A program made the position numbers and the translations under genes. Source: Spirochaetota bacterium (GTDB lineage: Bacteria; Spirochaetota; UBA4802; UBA5368). From it: 64,000 nt of DNA. This document shows, one piece after another, positions 24,863-34,648 of this stretch. Position 1 is the stretch's first letter. The number at the start of each line of letters is the position of its first letter. The notes below the pieces were generated by a model. It saw only the letters and a list, made by a program, of their open reading frames with translations, did no database searches and was not told the DNA's origin. The DNA is taken from contig SCSX01000014.1 in the NCBI GenBank assembly GCA_004297825.1, forward strand, positions 1 through 64,000. Reading direction: 5' to 3'.

Positions 24863-27800
24863 TTAATCGTTCACATTCTGAAAATAAATATCCGTCCCCG
24901 TACCCCTCTGGTCGAGCCAGTAAAGCACGCCCGAATTCGGGGCCGCGGCATCGTTCCAGCGGAAAATACCGTGCTCTATCGCCGTATAGATGTTCACGCC
25001 GGTAAGCGAATCAAGCACGGGTATCCCCACGAAATAATCATCTCCCCACTGACGGGTCGGCGCAAAATTAGTAAAATGTTGACCAAAAATGGCATAGGCC
25101 ATGGAGGGAGCATATTTCATCTCGAACCACGAAACCATCGCGCCTACATTACCATCGGATGCGATATGCGGATTCAGTTGCGCTATCGCCTGGTTTGCCG
25201 AACGTACATTGATCGCGCCGCCAACCACTGCAGGGGTATTGATGTATCTCTGCACGAAAATTCGCGGTACAGTTTCGGTGGCTACCACTGTGAGCACTTC
25301 ATATGCTACCGCAATGTTGGCCGCCGTTATGGCGGTCATGTCCGGGTGATCGGCATCGGTGAGGATTGGCAGGACAGTAGGAACGCCTGCATTTGAAATA
25401 TGCGCGACCCCCGAACGCTTGGTCGTGGCATCGTGGGAGGTATAGAGCACCCACACCCCGCCATTTCCGTCAGGAAGAACCTTCTGGATAAGGTCATCGC
25501 GCGCTGCATTTGCAACAATGGAAGTTCCATCTCCGGCAAGGCCCCAGACCACCTGACCACTGCCGGTTACCTTTTTCGCGAAAATGTTAATATTACCGCC
25601 CATCTGAGCTTCATACACTACGATTGCATTACCTTCAACGCCGCTTACGATAAATGGATTCTGCTTTGCGTTAACGCCGCTGGGAGAAACGATAAAGTTG
25701 CCGGCAACCGTTCCCGGATCTATCAATGCGTTGGTGAGCGCATTTGTGTCCATCAACGCACCGGTATTCGCATCTATCGTCCTGCCTCTAATATCACCTG
25801 CCTGGGCCCATACGAACGTAATGCCTTTGTACCTTAATATTATGTAATTCTCCCCAGCTCCTCCAAATATCTGGCTTGCCATGGTGATGGTTGTGGCTGC
25901 TACCGCAGTCGTTTCGGTATAACGATTAGTGGTAAGGTTGTAGACCACATCCCCGGCAAGTACACCTTCCACCATAAAACTGCGACCCGCCTCGGTCATG
26001 GTAAGCGCTCCTGTCGCAGTACTCAGTCCGCTCGTGACAAAGGTCGTGTGGTCCGGTAAACGTAAGATCTGGTACTGGTCAGCCGCTGTATCGAACAGGT
26101 ATTTGGCCGGATCACTGAGCAAGAGCAGGTTCGTATTGGCTCCATAAACGCTTACTGCCTTGTCATACTCTGCGCTCCCACTGACGTTCGAGTGAAAAAC
26201 AATATCATTTACAAGGATGCCAGTCCCCAGCGGGCCTACCGTAGAGAAATTGATGCCGTTATCGAAAAGAAAATTTGTTTCCATTGTCCCATTTGCGATG
26301 TAGTCATAAGTAATAAGTGCCTCGGTATTAAGAAAACCTGAATTAATCGCGGTAGCTTGAGAATACCATGGCGAGCCCCCAAGCCAGATCGCCGGACCCG
26401 TAAGGTAAGAATAATTCGTGCTATTTGTGACGATATCTGTCTGATCAAAAAGTCCATTGTTATAAAATATCGTTGCCCCGACGGCATTTGCGGAAGCGGT
26501 ATCCGATTCCTGAACATCGTCGTCACCGATCCGATATTGCCGGTTTGCCGAAGTGATAATGGAAGCAAGCAGCACCAGCAAATTAATTCCATCTATCGAT
26601 GTAATGGTGGTGTGACCTGTAAGCGTCGCCTGGTTGATTACGTGGTCACCAGGGTCAAGCGCGGGAGCCAGTGTGGAAAAATCAATACTGCTGTCATAAA
26701 TGACATTCCTGTCTACTGTGCCGCTTGTTATCTCAGCTACGTATCCGCTGTAGGTGATCGCCGCGCGCACGTGGGAAATCGCAGTTCCGCCGTTATCGAA
26801 TGCCGTAATGCCGGTGCCGCCGCTCCCCCAGTCAAATGCGAGCGTTCCACCGCTGTCGTATACGGAAGCAGCATATATCTCCCCGGCAGCATTATCAATC
26901 CTCGCCACGACAACACTTCCAAATGTACCGGCAATGGCACGCACATCATTGCCCCCGGATGAGAACACCTGGACACCAGTGTTTGCCGCTGTAGTTGGCC
27001 ACTTGTCCCACGTGTCGGAAGCACCCGCGGCCGAATCGATAAATTGGCCTCGCACTTCGCCGCTCGAATCGAGCCAGAACATGTAAGACTCGTCCTGGTT
27101 GTTCTGGACGAGCCGGATATTCGATTTGGCGTTATTGTTAACCGCCAGTTGAAAGTTTCCGGATGCGCCCTCGGCCGTATCCGGAAGCGTGCGGAAGACC
27201 GCGTTAAATGTCTGTGTCGCGTCGAAGGGACCGCCCACGGGAGTCGTGGTCTCGTTATCGGCCGCCAGGCGGATGCTGTAAAGCGTGTTCGGTGTAAGCC
27301 CGGCGACGGTTTCGCTGAATGTATCGGCGAGGGTGGTATCGTGCACGGTGACAGTTGCAGCAACGAAGGCCGCGGCGTCATCCAGCTCGATATGTTTGAT
27401 TGAGGCGCGACTCGTGGACCAGGTAATAGTCGCGCTGGTAGAAGTGACCGCGGTTATTTCATAATCTGATACCGCCGGATCTCCTTCAGGCGCAGTTGTG
27501 AAGGTCACCGAATCATAGGCAAGCGCGTTTCCGGACATGTCGGTGATTGCATCGCCTACCGAAACGTTAAGCCTGTAGTTTGTACCATACTCAAGCATGC
27601 TATCCGGGTAGAAACGATAGGTTGAGAGGTTAGCAACAGTAGGATCAAGGAACACAGCCCCTGAAACCGCGAGCGAATCGGTCACATTATACAACGTCAC
27701 GGAGGCTGAATTCACGGTTGTGGGATCGATCATTGGAGATACAGCATCATTCATCACGAACTGAATATATCCGTTTGGATTTAGATCCACCGCGACCCCG

Positions 27801-28399
27801 ACTGCAAGATCTACCGGCGTAGTCGACTGTAGCGTGGGTGCGATCTGGTCCGCAGGGGTTTCCGAACCAGTCTGGAATTCATATTCCACATACGAAGGAT
27901 TCAATGGATTCAGGGGATTCCCGACTGAGCCAAGATTATCGAATACGAGCGTGGTCGAAGGAAATCCGTTCTCATAAGCGGAATTATATATTCTTATAAC
28001 ATAGTTTGTATTTTCGGACAATGCGCCAAGGGGAATCAGGTTGAAAGAGAATGAGGAGGCACCAGCAGGATTAAGCGTAAAAGGTAAATTCACCGCCCCC
28101 TGTAATAATTCTATGGAGAAATACATCTCTCCGCCGTCATTCTCTATTTCCCTAGTAAAAACCAGGACAATACCTGGATTATTTGGCGATATGCCCGTAT
28201 CCACTGCTTGTGGCGCTGTAAGGGTCTGGAGCCCCCCCGGCACTACAAGCTGTATCTGCGGATAAATAATGCCGGAGTCATCGGTAGGATTCGTAGTGCG
28301 CACGATCGTGGGAGGAACGGTCGGCGCTATATCCGAACAGGCCAGGGTAAAAGCCATCGCGCATAAAACTATACTCCGAACCAGATCCGATGCTCTCAT
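24863..28399 (-). CDS. large lipoprotein with Ig-like and FnIII domains
   Basis: The product has 1178 residues if started at MRASDLVRSIVLCAMAFTLAC, a lipoprotein signal with a TLAC lipobox; the frame runs 19 codons further upstream. The N-terminal part (about 25-310) contains two Ig-like segments of the SbsA/Big_5 kind, for example ...TPVDLAVGVAVDLNP...FVMNDAVSP and a matching VTFTT end. An FnIII-like domain follows with ITAVTSTSATITWST. The large C-terminal region has repeated YxVxxxxxG and WVxYTSHDATT strands that suggest a beta-propeller or beta-helix. No enzyme motif is seen. It is probably exposed on the cell surface and is transcribed divergently from the next secreted protein gene. Confidence 0.82.
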   Translation of the reverse strand: MRASDLVRSIVLCAMAFTLACSDIAPTVPPTIVRTTNPTDDSGIIYPQIQLVVPGGLQTLTAPQAVDTGISPNNPGIVLVFTREIENDGGEMYFSIELLQGAVNLPFTLNPAGASSFSFNLIPLGALSENTNYVIRIYNSAYENGFPSTTLVFDNLGSVGNPLNPLNPSYVEYEFQTGSETPADQIAPTLQSTTPVDLAVGVAVDLNPNGYIQFVMNDAVSPMIDPTTVNSASVTLYNVTDSLAVSGAVFLDPTVANLSTYRFYPDSMLEYGTNYRLNVSVGDAITDMSGNALAYDSVTFTTAPEGDPAVSDYEITAVTSTSATITWSTSRASIKHIELDDAAAFVAATVTVHDTTLADTFSETVAGLTPNTLYSIRLAADNETTTPVGGPFDATQTFNAVFRTLPDTAEGASGNFQLAVNNNAKSNIRLVQNNQDESYMFWLDSSGEVRGQFIDSAAGASDTWDKWPTTAANTGVQVFSSGGNDVRAIAGTFGSVVVARIDNAAGEIYAASVYDSGGTLAFDWGSGGTGITAFDNGGTAISHVRAAITYSGYVAEITSGTVDRNVIYDSSIDFSTLAPALDPGDHVINQATLTGHTTITSIDGINLLVLLASIITSANRQYRIGDDDVQESDTASANAVGATIFYNNGLFDQTDIVTNSTNYSYLTGPAIWLGGSPWYSQATAINSGFLNTEALITYDYIANGTMETNFLFDNGINFSTVGPLGTGILVNDIVFHSNVSGSAEYDKAVSVYGANTNLLLLSDPAKYLFDTAADQYQILRLPDHTTFVTSGLSTATGALTMTEAGRSFMVEGVLAGDVVYNLTTNRYTETTAVAATTITMASQIFGGAGENYIILRYKGITFVWAQAGDIRGRTIDANTGALMDTNALTNALIDPGTVAGNFIVSPSGVNAKQNPFIVSGVEGNAIVVYEAQMGGNINIFAKKVTGSGQVVWGLAGDGTSIVANAARDDLIQKVLPDGNGGVWVLYTSHDATTKRSGVAHISNAGVPTVLPILTDADHPDMTAITAANIAVAYEVLTVVATETVPRIFVQRYINTPAVVGGAINVRSANQAIAQLNPHIASDGNVGAMVSWFEMKYAPSMAYAIFGQHFTNFAPTRQWGDDYFVGIPVLDSLTGVNIYTAIEHGIFRWNDAAAPNSGVLYWLDQRGTGTDIYFQNVND

Positions 28400-28495
28400 A
28401 TTCCGCCCTATTCCGCGCTCTTCTAAACCTATCTTTTTTACTTGAAGAAATATCACTCAGCAGGGATAATTACTTACCCGGTCCGGCCGGAGTGA

Positions 28496-28524
28496 AGTAT
28501 ACTATAAATAAACGGGCTTTTCAA
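28496..28524 (-). promoter_or_regulatory. promoter of the Ig-like lipoprotein gene
   Basis: On the minus strand TTGAAA (28519-28524) and TATACT (28496-28501) are 17 bases apart, a near-consensus sigma-70 pair. The predicted leader is about 90 bases long before the ATG at 28399. Confidence 0.6.
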
Positions 28525-28538
28525 CGCTCCCATCGATT

Positions 28539-31037
28539 ATGAGCCACAATGCAATAATACCAGCACCGCGCCCCAAAGGGAAACTTTTTTTTGGGCTTTT
28601 CGCGCTTCTTGCAGCGCTTATACTGAACACAACAAGCGCTTTTGCCCAGCTTGGCTCAGTGACCCTTACAGTACCTACACCCAACCTGATGTCTAATGGC
28701 GGTCGTTATTACCTTGCACACGGGGCGACTGCGTATAGCTTCCAGATTAACGCAACCAACCCTGCTGCGACGGCGCTTACGGATTATGAGTACTTTCAGT
28801 TGACCATTCCGACCACTGCCGGGAACCTGATCATTCGCTACACTACGGCCACCGCCGTTACAACTGCCACCATCGGTGCAACGAATGTTCTGCCTGACCT
28901 TGCTATTACCCCCTCGAACGATGGCAACTGGACCAATCTCACATTCACATTTCAGGTCAGGTTCCGATGGAGAAACGCTCCGGCGCTCGATTTTTCAACT
29001 GTAAATGCTTCGAGAACCATTACCGCGCAGGTGAAACAGACCGGCATCGCTACAACTAAAACCGACACCAAAACTCAGGCCTATGGCATATCAGTGAGTA
29101 TAAAAGCGTACAACTTTGCCCAGGACGGAATTGCAGCCGACGGATTTATCAGTCCAACACGAAGCGCCGATTTTAATGTTACCGGCACCATCGTCTACGA
29201 CCTGCCTGGGTACAATCTTGAGAATGCATCCGATAGTACGGAAAACCCAACATCGGTATCACTACGATTGATAAGACGTACACTGGGAACTATGGCAATC
29301 TCAATTGCAGGAGGTGCAACAGCAGCATTCAGCGGATTAGTTCCAATGGCGACACCCATAGCAATTCTGGGAAACGGTTATTATTGGATCGCCCGCGCTG
29401 ATTTTGGGGGCCAGACGAAGGATAGTCCAAATTCGCTTGCCCTTGAATCAAACCTTGCTCAAGTTTCGTCATTCGTTTTTCGCGGCGGTGCGGGACGCGG
29501 ACCGACCCATCCCGCCCCGGATAATATCGCCGACTATTACCGGGCCTACGGCCAGACGGGAACGCTCATCGAGCTGAATGTGACCATGCAGGTAAGCGGG
29601 GGAACTGGCCTCGCAATGCACGGTGACACGACATTCAATGTCCGATTCACCGATGGCGTTCTCACCGAGAATCTCTTAGTGACGGTTCCCTCCGGGTTCA
29701 GCCAGAAGATAATCGCGATACCTTACAATAATACGGGTTATCCCAATTTCCTGGTGGCGGCCAATGATACTGTGGGCTGGTCCTACCAGATCACTTCGAT
29801 TACCGGGGGTGCCTTCGAATTAAACCAGCCCGATGACGGGAACGGCGCGGCGATCACACATACCATCTATTGGGATAATGGACTTTCGCCGGACGCGGAT
29901 ACAGGGGTGACAATAAATACAGAAACTCCCGATGCCTCCGCCACGAGCGTCACGTTCTGGTGGATTCCTTTAAATACGGCTTCGGGCACTGATAACGGCG
30001 ACCTTTATGAATACAGGGTCTATTTCCGAAAAGGAGCACTGCCGTACCGGCAATGGAACGGCAACGACGACAGCTCGCTGAGATTTGGAAATCCTCCAAA
30101 TATTAACGCCGGCCGGCAGTATACGGTAATACCGGACCTTGACATTTTTACCCCGTACGATTTTTATATAACGGCGGTAGACGTATTCGGAAATGAATCA
30201 CCGCCCATTATTGGCAGGATAGTGAGCACCACGGCTTACCAGATCAACGTTTCTATCAGCGACGGGATCGTCCACCCCTATGACACCTTCACACCTGCAT
30301 TATTGCCGGGTGACGCAGCTACCCGCCCTGTAAGAGAATCAAATATCAGGATCGAGATGAGCATTATTACTGCCGATGATGTACCGGACGAAATCAATGT
30401 CTGGTATACAGAAGATATGACCGCCACAAACATTATTGGGGTCGGACCGGCACCGGACCTGTTAATCTTTCCCGGACCTCCATATCTACTCTCTGCCAAA
30501 GCAGAACGTATTTCACCTAACAAGTGGGTCGCTTATTTGCCGACTAATCCGACCTCAACATCTATCATCAAGAATGGAAATCAGATAAGATTTGTGCTGG
30601 AAACCGTTCAGAAGAGGGCGATCCCACCGGATATCAAGGCTTATTCGGATATAGATGCTTCCGTCGATTCTGATCCAAATAATCACGAGTGGTCTTTCTC
30701 GATAACTAATAAACCCGATTTCAAGCCATGGCCTACACGCATTTTAAACAATGTGATCACGAAAACTCATCGAAAGGCCTATCCGTCATATTACCTTTCC
30801 GAAGATGCAGATGTTACCATAATCGTCTATGACATCAAAGGGAGACCGGTTGCAACACTCCTCGACAGCGCCTTTAGAAAAGGCGGTCAGAACATAAAAG
30901 AAGAGGGTTGGGATGGGAGGAACAAATCGGACAAGTCTCTTGGTGTGGGACTATACTATATTCAGATAAAAGCGAAAGGAAAGACTTCGAATAAAATGAT
31001 CCTGAATTCGTTCGAGAAAGTTGTAATCGCCAAATAG
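28539..31037 (+). CDS. secreted protein with FlgD-like C-terminal domain
   Basis: The 832-residue protein has a signal peptide, FFGLFALLAALILNTTSAFA, then QLGSV. The body is rich in Thr, Asn and beta-strand patterns with no enzyme motif; an FnIII-like strand set appears near ISTTAYQ and ...YDFYITAVDVFGNESPP (about residues 545-570). The last 90 residues, DVTIIVYDIKGRPVATLLD...GWDGRNKSDKSLGVGLYYIQI, match the FlgD-Ig-like sorting or stalk domain at the C-termini of many secreted proteins. This fits a cell-surface or secreted role. The start has no clear Shine-Dalgarno. It ends 8 bases from the convergent radical SAM gene. Confidence 0.8.
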   Translation: MSHNAIIPAPRPKGKLFFGLFALLAALILNTTSAFAQLGSVTLTVPTPNLMSNGGRYYLAHGATAYSFQINATNPAATALTDYEYFQLTIPTTAGNLIIRYTTATAVTTATIGATNVLPDLAITPSNDGNWTNLTFTFQVRFRWRNAPALDFSTVNASRTITAQVKQTGIATTKTDTKTQAYGISVSIKAYNFAQDGIAADGFISPTRSADFNVTGTIVYDLPGYNLENASDSTENPTSVSLRLIRRTLGTMAISIAGGATAAFSGLVPMATPIAILGNGYYWIARADFGGQTKDSPNSLALESNLAQVSSFVFRGGAGRGPTHPAPDNIADYYRAYGQTGTLIELNVTMQVSGGTGLAMHGDTTFNVRFTDGVLTENLLVTVPSGFSQKIIAIPYNNTGYPNFLVAANDTVGWSYQITSITGGAFELNQPDDGNGAAITHTIYWDNGLSPDADTGVTINTETPDASATSVTFWWIPLNTASGTDNGDLYEYRVYFRKGALPYRQWNGNDDSSLRFGNPPNINAGRQYTVIPDLDIFTPYDFYITAVDVFGNESPPIIGRIVSTTAYQINVSISDGIVHPYDTFTPALLPGDAATRPVRESNIRIEMSIITADDVPDEINVWYTEDMTATNIIGVGPAPDLLIFPGPPYLLSAKAERISPNKWVAYLPTNPTSTSIIKNGNQIRFVLETVQKRAIPPDIKAYSDIDASVDSDPNNHEWSFSITNKPDFKPWPTRILNNVITKTHRKAYPSYYLSEDADVTIIVYDIKGRPVATLLDSAFRKGGQNIKEEGWDGRNKSDKSLGVGLYYIQIKAKGKTSNKMILNSFEKVVIAK

Positions 31038-31045
31038 CCCCCCCT

Positions 31046-31978
31046 TCACCCAAACACATCCCCCCTCCCAAAATCCGGCAGGTAGCTTCCGCTACTCTCC
31101 ATCTCCTGCACCCAGCCCCGGTAAAAACCCAGCCTGTAAAACTCCTCCAGCACCGTCTCGTACTCGTCCCGCGTGATCGTCCGCCCGAGCACCGGGTGCG
31201 CGCGCACGGCGTCGGTCGGGTGATACTGTGCCATGAGCGACACGTGCACGGAGGCCGACAGCTCTTCGGCGATCGCGCGCAGGCACGCGATGCTGTTTTC
31301 CACGTGGCCGGGAAGAATCAGGTGCCGGATAACGAGCCCCGACCGGATGATCCCGGCGTCGTCCAGCGCCAGGTTCGACCCCTTCTGGCGGTACATCTCG
31401 CGGAGTGCCGCGAGCGCGATCCCCGGGTAGCCGGGCGTCCGCGAGTACTTGCGCGCGAGCGCCTCGTCCATGTACTTGAGATCGGGCAGGTACACGTCCA
31501 TCTCGTCCTCGAGCGACGAGATGGTCTCGCGCCGGTCGTACGCGCCCGTGTTCATGACGGCGACCGCCCACGGCGCGGACCGCTTGACAATCGCGATCGT
31601 CTCCCGCATCTGCGGAACGAAGTGTGAGGGTGAGACGAATCCCACACAGGGGCGGTCGGGGCCGATACGCGTACGTATCGATTCGGCGAGCGTTTCCGCA
31701 TCCGTGTGCCCGGCCTCGCCGGAATTCACGCTTATCTGCGAATTCTGGCAATACACGCACTGCATCGTGCAATGATAAAAGAAGACATTGCACATCCCCT
31801 CCGGACCGAACACCGGCTCCTCGCCCCGGTGCACGCATACCGATGCAACCTCCGGCAGGACGCCGCTGTTGCAATAGCCAAAGGCGCCATCTGCCCTGGG
31901 CGCGCCGCACGCACGGGGACACATCGTACACCTCGCGGAGGCGGTATCGGCGCCATTTAATAATGCATAGTTATGCAT
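31046..31978 (-). CDS. radical SAM protein (PflA/AmmeMemoRadiSam-like)
   Basis: The protein has 310 residues from the ATG at 31978 (MHNYALLNGADTASAR); another ATG lies 14 codons upstream. The SAM-binding [4Fe-4S] motif is CTMQCVYCQN (CxxxCxxC). A second cysteine set, CTMCPRACG...GYC, precedes it, as in proteins annotated as pyruvate-formate lyase activase-like. The segment GFVSPSHFVPQM and ...YLPDLKYMDEALARKYS also match that family. The glycyl-radical or other target is not encoded nearby, so the substrate stays open. Confidence 0.88.
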   Translation of the reverse strand: MHNYALLNGADTASARCTMCPRACGAPRADGAFGYCNSGVLPEVASVCVHRGEEPVFGPEGMCNVFFYHCTMQCVYCQNSQISVNSGEAGHTDAETLAESIRTRIGPDRPCVGFVSPSHFVPQMRETIAIVKRSAPWAVAVMNTGAYDRRETISSLEDEMDVYLPDLKYMDEALARKYSRTPGYPGIALAALREMYRQKGSNLALDDAGIIRSGLVIRHLILPGHVENSIACLRAIAEELSASVHVSLMAQYHPTDAVRAHPVLGRTITRDEYETVLEEFYRLGFYRGWVQEMESSGSYLPDFGRGDVFG

Positions 31979-32094
31979 CGCATCCCAAACTATATAAAAT
32001 TTTTCGCCGGAAGCGAACATTATTTTGTCGGTTCCAGGTCCATTCCCTCACTATAGTATACGCCCCGGCGCAATTCAGATCGCGAGGATTCCTC

Positions 32095-32505
32095 ATGTGC
32101 ACCAAAGATCCAAACCGGTATTATACCCTCGGTTTCGAGGAGACCGATTCCCTTGAGGACGATCAGGGGATTTCCTGCCGTCTCGAACCAGGATTCTGTA
32201 ATCCCCGCGGCCCGACGTGCCATGCATCGAACTTTGCGATCCATGATGCAAATCACGGGCAGCTCGACCGGCCTCGAGTCCGATCCCTCGAATACCTGTA
32301 CCGATATGGCAGGATCCCCGCCCTCCCGGCCGATTTCCTGCCGGAGGCGTCCCTGGACGACGCGCTTTTCATGAACCTCGAAAACTTTCACATCGAGGGC
32401 GCGGTCCTCTCGACCTCCGCGGACCTGATCTCCGAATTCGCGGCGGTCGACGACAACGAACCCCATCTTGACCTTGCGCCCGTGATCGACGAATTTTCAT
32501 CATGA
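32095..32505 (+). CDS. hypothetical protein
   Basis: The 136-residue product starts MCTKDPNRYYTLGFEETD at an ATG with GAGG seven bases upstream. Codon use matches the neighbouring GC-rich genes better than the overlapping minus-strand frame does. The protein is acidic, with six Cys in the first half (for example CRLEPGFC and TC) and a C-terminal ...LSTSADLISEFAAVDDNEP. I do not recognise the family. It overlaps the end of the convergent mutY-like gene by 6 bases. Confidence 0.6.
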   Translation: MCTKDPNRYYTLGFEETDSLEDDQGISCRLEPGFCNPRGPTCHASNFAIHDANHGQLDRPRVRSLEYLYRYGRIPALPADFLPEASLDDALFMNLENFHIEGAVLSTSADLISEFAAVDDNEPHLDLAPVIDEFSS

Positions 32506-33363
32506 GAGAACATACGCGCGTCCCTTCTTGCGTATAAAACCCTCGCGTTCGAGCTCGTCCAGCAGACCGCCTGCCGTTTCGATATCGACCCCCAGGAGCG
32601 CGGCGGCCCCGGCGATGCCCAGCGGACCCGATTCTACCAGGCGCGCGAGTATCCGTCCGCGCTTCTGGCGCCGGGAGTTCTTGAAGGGCGCCTGCGGCCT
32701 GTAGGCTGCGCTCTTCCTCGAGGGATTGGCATTTTCCTTTTTCAGCATCACGCCGTAGTCCATGAGCGCGTTGTACCAGCGCGATGGGTTCTTCCTGTCG
32801 AGGGTGCGCTCGACGAGCGGGAGGATTTCCGCGTCCGGAACGTTTTCCGCGCCAGGGAAGAAAAAATGTATGAAGACGCTGCGGATATTGGTCTCGATGA
32901 ACACGACGGGCTCGTTGAACGCGAAGGCGGCGATGGAGCGCGCGGTCGCCTTCCCTATTCCCGGGAGCGCCTCGAGCTCCTCGATATGAATAGGCAGTGC
33001 GCCGCCGTGCTTCTCGACGATGATCTTCGCGGCGCGGTGCAACGAGAGCGCCCTCCGGTTGTAGCCCATCCCCTGCCAGGCCGCGACGACCTCTCCCGCA
33101 GTGGAGTCCGCGAGCGCCCTGAAGTCCGGAAACCGCGCCAGGAATGTCGGAAATTTATTGACCACGCGCTCGACCTGGGTCTGCTGCAGCATGATCTCGG
33201 ATACGAAGACCTCGTAGGGGGTGGGGGCGTTTCTCCACGGCAGTGCCCGGCCGTGTTTTTTGTAGTGGTCATAGATAATCCGCCTGAAGGCGGCCTTCGC
33301 GTCCTGCGGCGCGTGCGCGTCCCTTATCAGGCCGGAGAGTTCCTCATGCGTATAGCGTGACAT
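32500..33363 (-). CDS. MutY-like HhH-GPD DNA glycosylase lacking the Fe-S cluster
   Basis: The 287-residue protein (start MSRYTHEELSG at 33363) has an HhH-GPD fold. The catalytic Glu is Glu56 in VSEIMLQQTQV, and LPGIGKATA (133-141) is the helix-hairpin-helix. Two features differ from textbook MutY. The position of the catalytic Asp (VDGNV) reads IETN, with Glu157. The C-terminal four-cysteine [4Fe-4S] loop is replaced by a basic stretch, KKENANPSRKSAAYRPQ. The NUDIX-like domain that reads 8-oxoG is also missing; instead the protein ends with a winged-helix-like region. It probably repairs base damage, but adenine opposite 8-oxoG is not assured. Confidence 0.82.
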   Translation of the reverse strand: MSRYTHEELSGLIRDAHAPQDAKAAFRRIIYDHYKKHGRALPWRNAPTPYEVFVSEIMLQQTQVERVVNKFPTFLARFPDFRALADSTAGEVVAAWQGMGYNRRALSLHRAAKIIVEKHGGALPIHIEELEALPGIGKATARSIAAFAFNEPVVFIETNIRSVFIHFFFPGAENVPDAEILPLVERTLDRKNPSRWYNALMDYGVMLKKENANPSRKSAAYRPQAPFKNSRRQKRGRILARLVESGPLGIAGAAALLGVDIETAGGLLDELEREGFIRKKGRAYVLS

Positions 33364-33398
33364 GTGGGACCTGCCCCTCCTCGTGCGGCGCAGGCGTA

Positions 33399-34466
33399 TC
33401 AGACATTGAACCTGAAATTCATGATATCGCCGTCGCGCACCTCGTAATCCTTTCCCATCACCCCGAGCTTTCCGGCCTTTTTCACCGCGTCCTCGCCGCC
33501 CAGCGAAATAAGGTCGTCGTACTTGATCACCTCCGCGCGTATGAAGCCGCGCGCGATGTCGGTATGGATCACCCCGCCCGCCTCCGGCGCGAGCGCGCCC
33601 CGGCGTACCTGCCACTGGCGCACCTCGTCCTCGCCCACGGTGAAATACGAGATGAGCCCCAGCGCCTCCATGCAGAGCCGCGAGAGGAGGTTCACGGCGG
33701 GCTCCACGATTCCGGCCTCGGCCATGAACTCGGCGCGCTCCTCCGGGGTTTCCAGCGCGGCGATTTCGAGCTCGAGCCGCGCGGAGATCTGCATCAGGGC
33801 GACGCCCTCCTGCCCGTACTTTGCGGAAAGCTCGTCCAGCATCGCGCGCGCGCCCGCGTCGCCGTCGGCGACGTTCAGGACGATAAGCACGGGCTTCATC
33901 GTCACGAAGGGATAGCTCGCGATGAGCTTCGTCTCCTCGTCGCTCACCGGTTCCCCGCGCAGCGGGCGGTTCGCGTCCAGGCGCTCCTTGAAGCGCAGGA
34001 GCAGGTCCTCCTCCTTCTTCGCGAGCTCCGCGCCCTGCTTCTTTTTTCCCGCCGCGAGGCGTTCGAGTCGCTTCTCGACGAAGAGCATGTCATGGAGTAT
34101 GAGCTCGGAGCTGATGCGCTCGATATCGCGGGCCGGGTTCACGCTCCCGCTCACATGGTAGACGGCCTCGTCCCGAAACGCGCGCACCACGTGACACAGG
34201 GCGTCGGTGTCGGCGATGTTCTTGAAGATATCGCCCTCCACCGCCGAATCCGGTTCCAGCTTGGGAAGCAGGTCGATATTGATCCGCGCGCGGGTCCGCT
34301 TTTTAGGGTTGTACATCGCGGCGAGCCGGTCGAACCGCGGATCGAAAATTTCCGCGACCCCCGTAACCGCTTTCTGCGCGTCCGGCGATGAGGCCGCGGC
34401 GCCCGTGAGGAGTCCGAAAAGGGTCTTTTTCCCCGTCTGCGGCAATCCGAAAATTCCAAGCTTCAT
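33399..34466 (-). CDS. YchF/Obg-like protein with degenerate G domain (DUF933/TGS)
   Basis: The 355-residue protein follows the YchF (OLA1) layout: P-loop domain, helical insert (ELILHDMLFVEKRLERL), then a C-terminal TGS/DUF933 domain (LGLISYFTVGEDEVRQW, then IHTDIARGFIRAEVI). The nucleotide site is degenerate. The P-loop reads GLPQTGKKT, with Lys14 in place of the Mg2+-binding Ser. The G3 segment DIAGL is replaced by INIDLLPKLEPD. The G4 site is LNVADGD. It may be a ribosome-associated protein with little or no hydrolysis. I take MKLGIFG as start; an upstream in-frame ATG exists 21 codons earlier. Confidence 0.85.
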   Translation of the reverse strand: MKLGIFGLPQTGKKTLFGLLTGAAASSPDAQKAVTGVAEIFDPRFDRLAAMYNPKKRTRARINIDLLPKLEPDSAVEGDIFKNIADTDALCHVVRAFRDEAVYHVSGSVNPARDIERISSELILHDMLFVEKRLERLAAGKKKQGAELAKKEEDLLLRFKERLDANRPLRGEPVSDEETKLIASYPFVTMKPVLIVLNVADGDAGARAMLDELSAKYGQEGVALMQISARLELEIAALETPEERAEFMAEAGIVEPAVNLLSRLCMEALGLISYFTVGEDEVRQWQVRRGALAPEAGGVIHTDIARGFIRAEVIKYDDLISLGGEDAVKKAGKLGVMGKDYEVRDGDIMNFRFNV

Positions 34467-34648
34467 TGTCTGTCCATCCCATGATCCGATATGTGTGTCT
34501 CTATACAGAGATTGTCCGCCCGCGCGCAACCATATTTCAGCCCCGCCGCCATAATTTATTCATTACGCGCATACCGCGGCAAATTATTTTGACATGCGCC
34601 GCCCCGCTTGCCTACATTACAATCGTATCGGTGAACGGAGGACCTCAC

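Noticed and set aside
32020-32466. 148-codon minus-strand open frame opposite the 32095-32505 gene
   Set aside because: The plus-strand frame has GAGG at the right distance and codon use like its neighbours; the minus-strand product shows no domain and a poor start.
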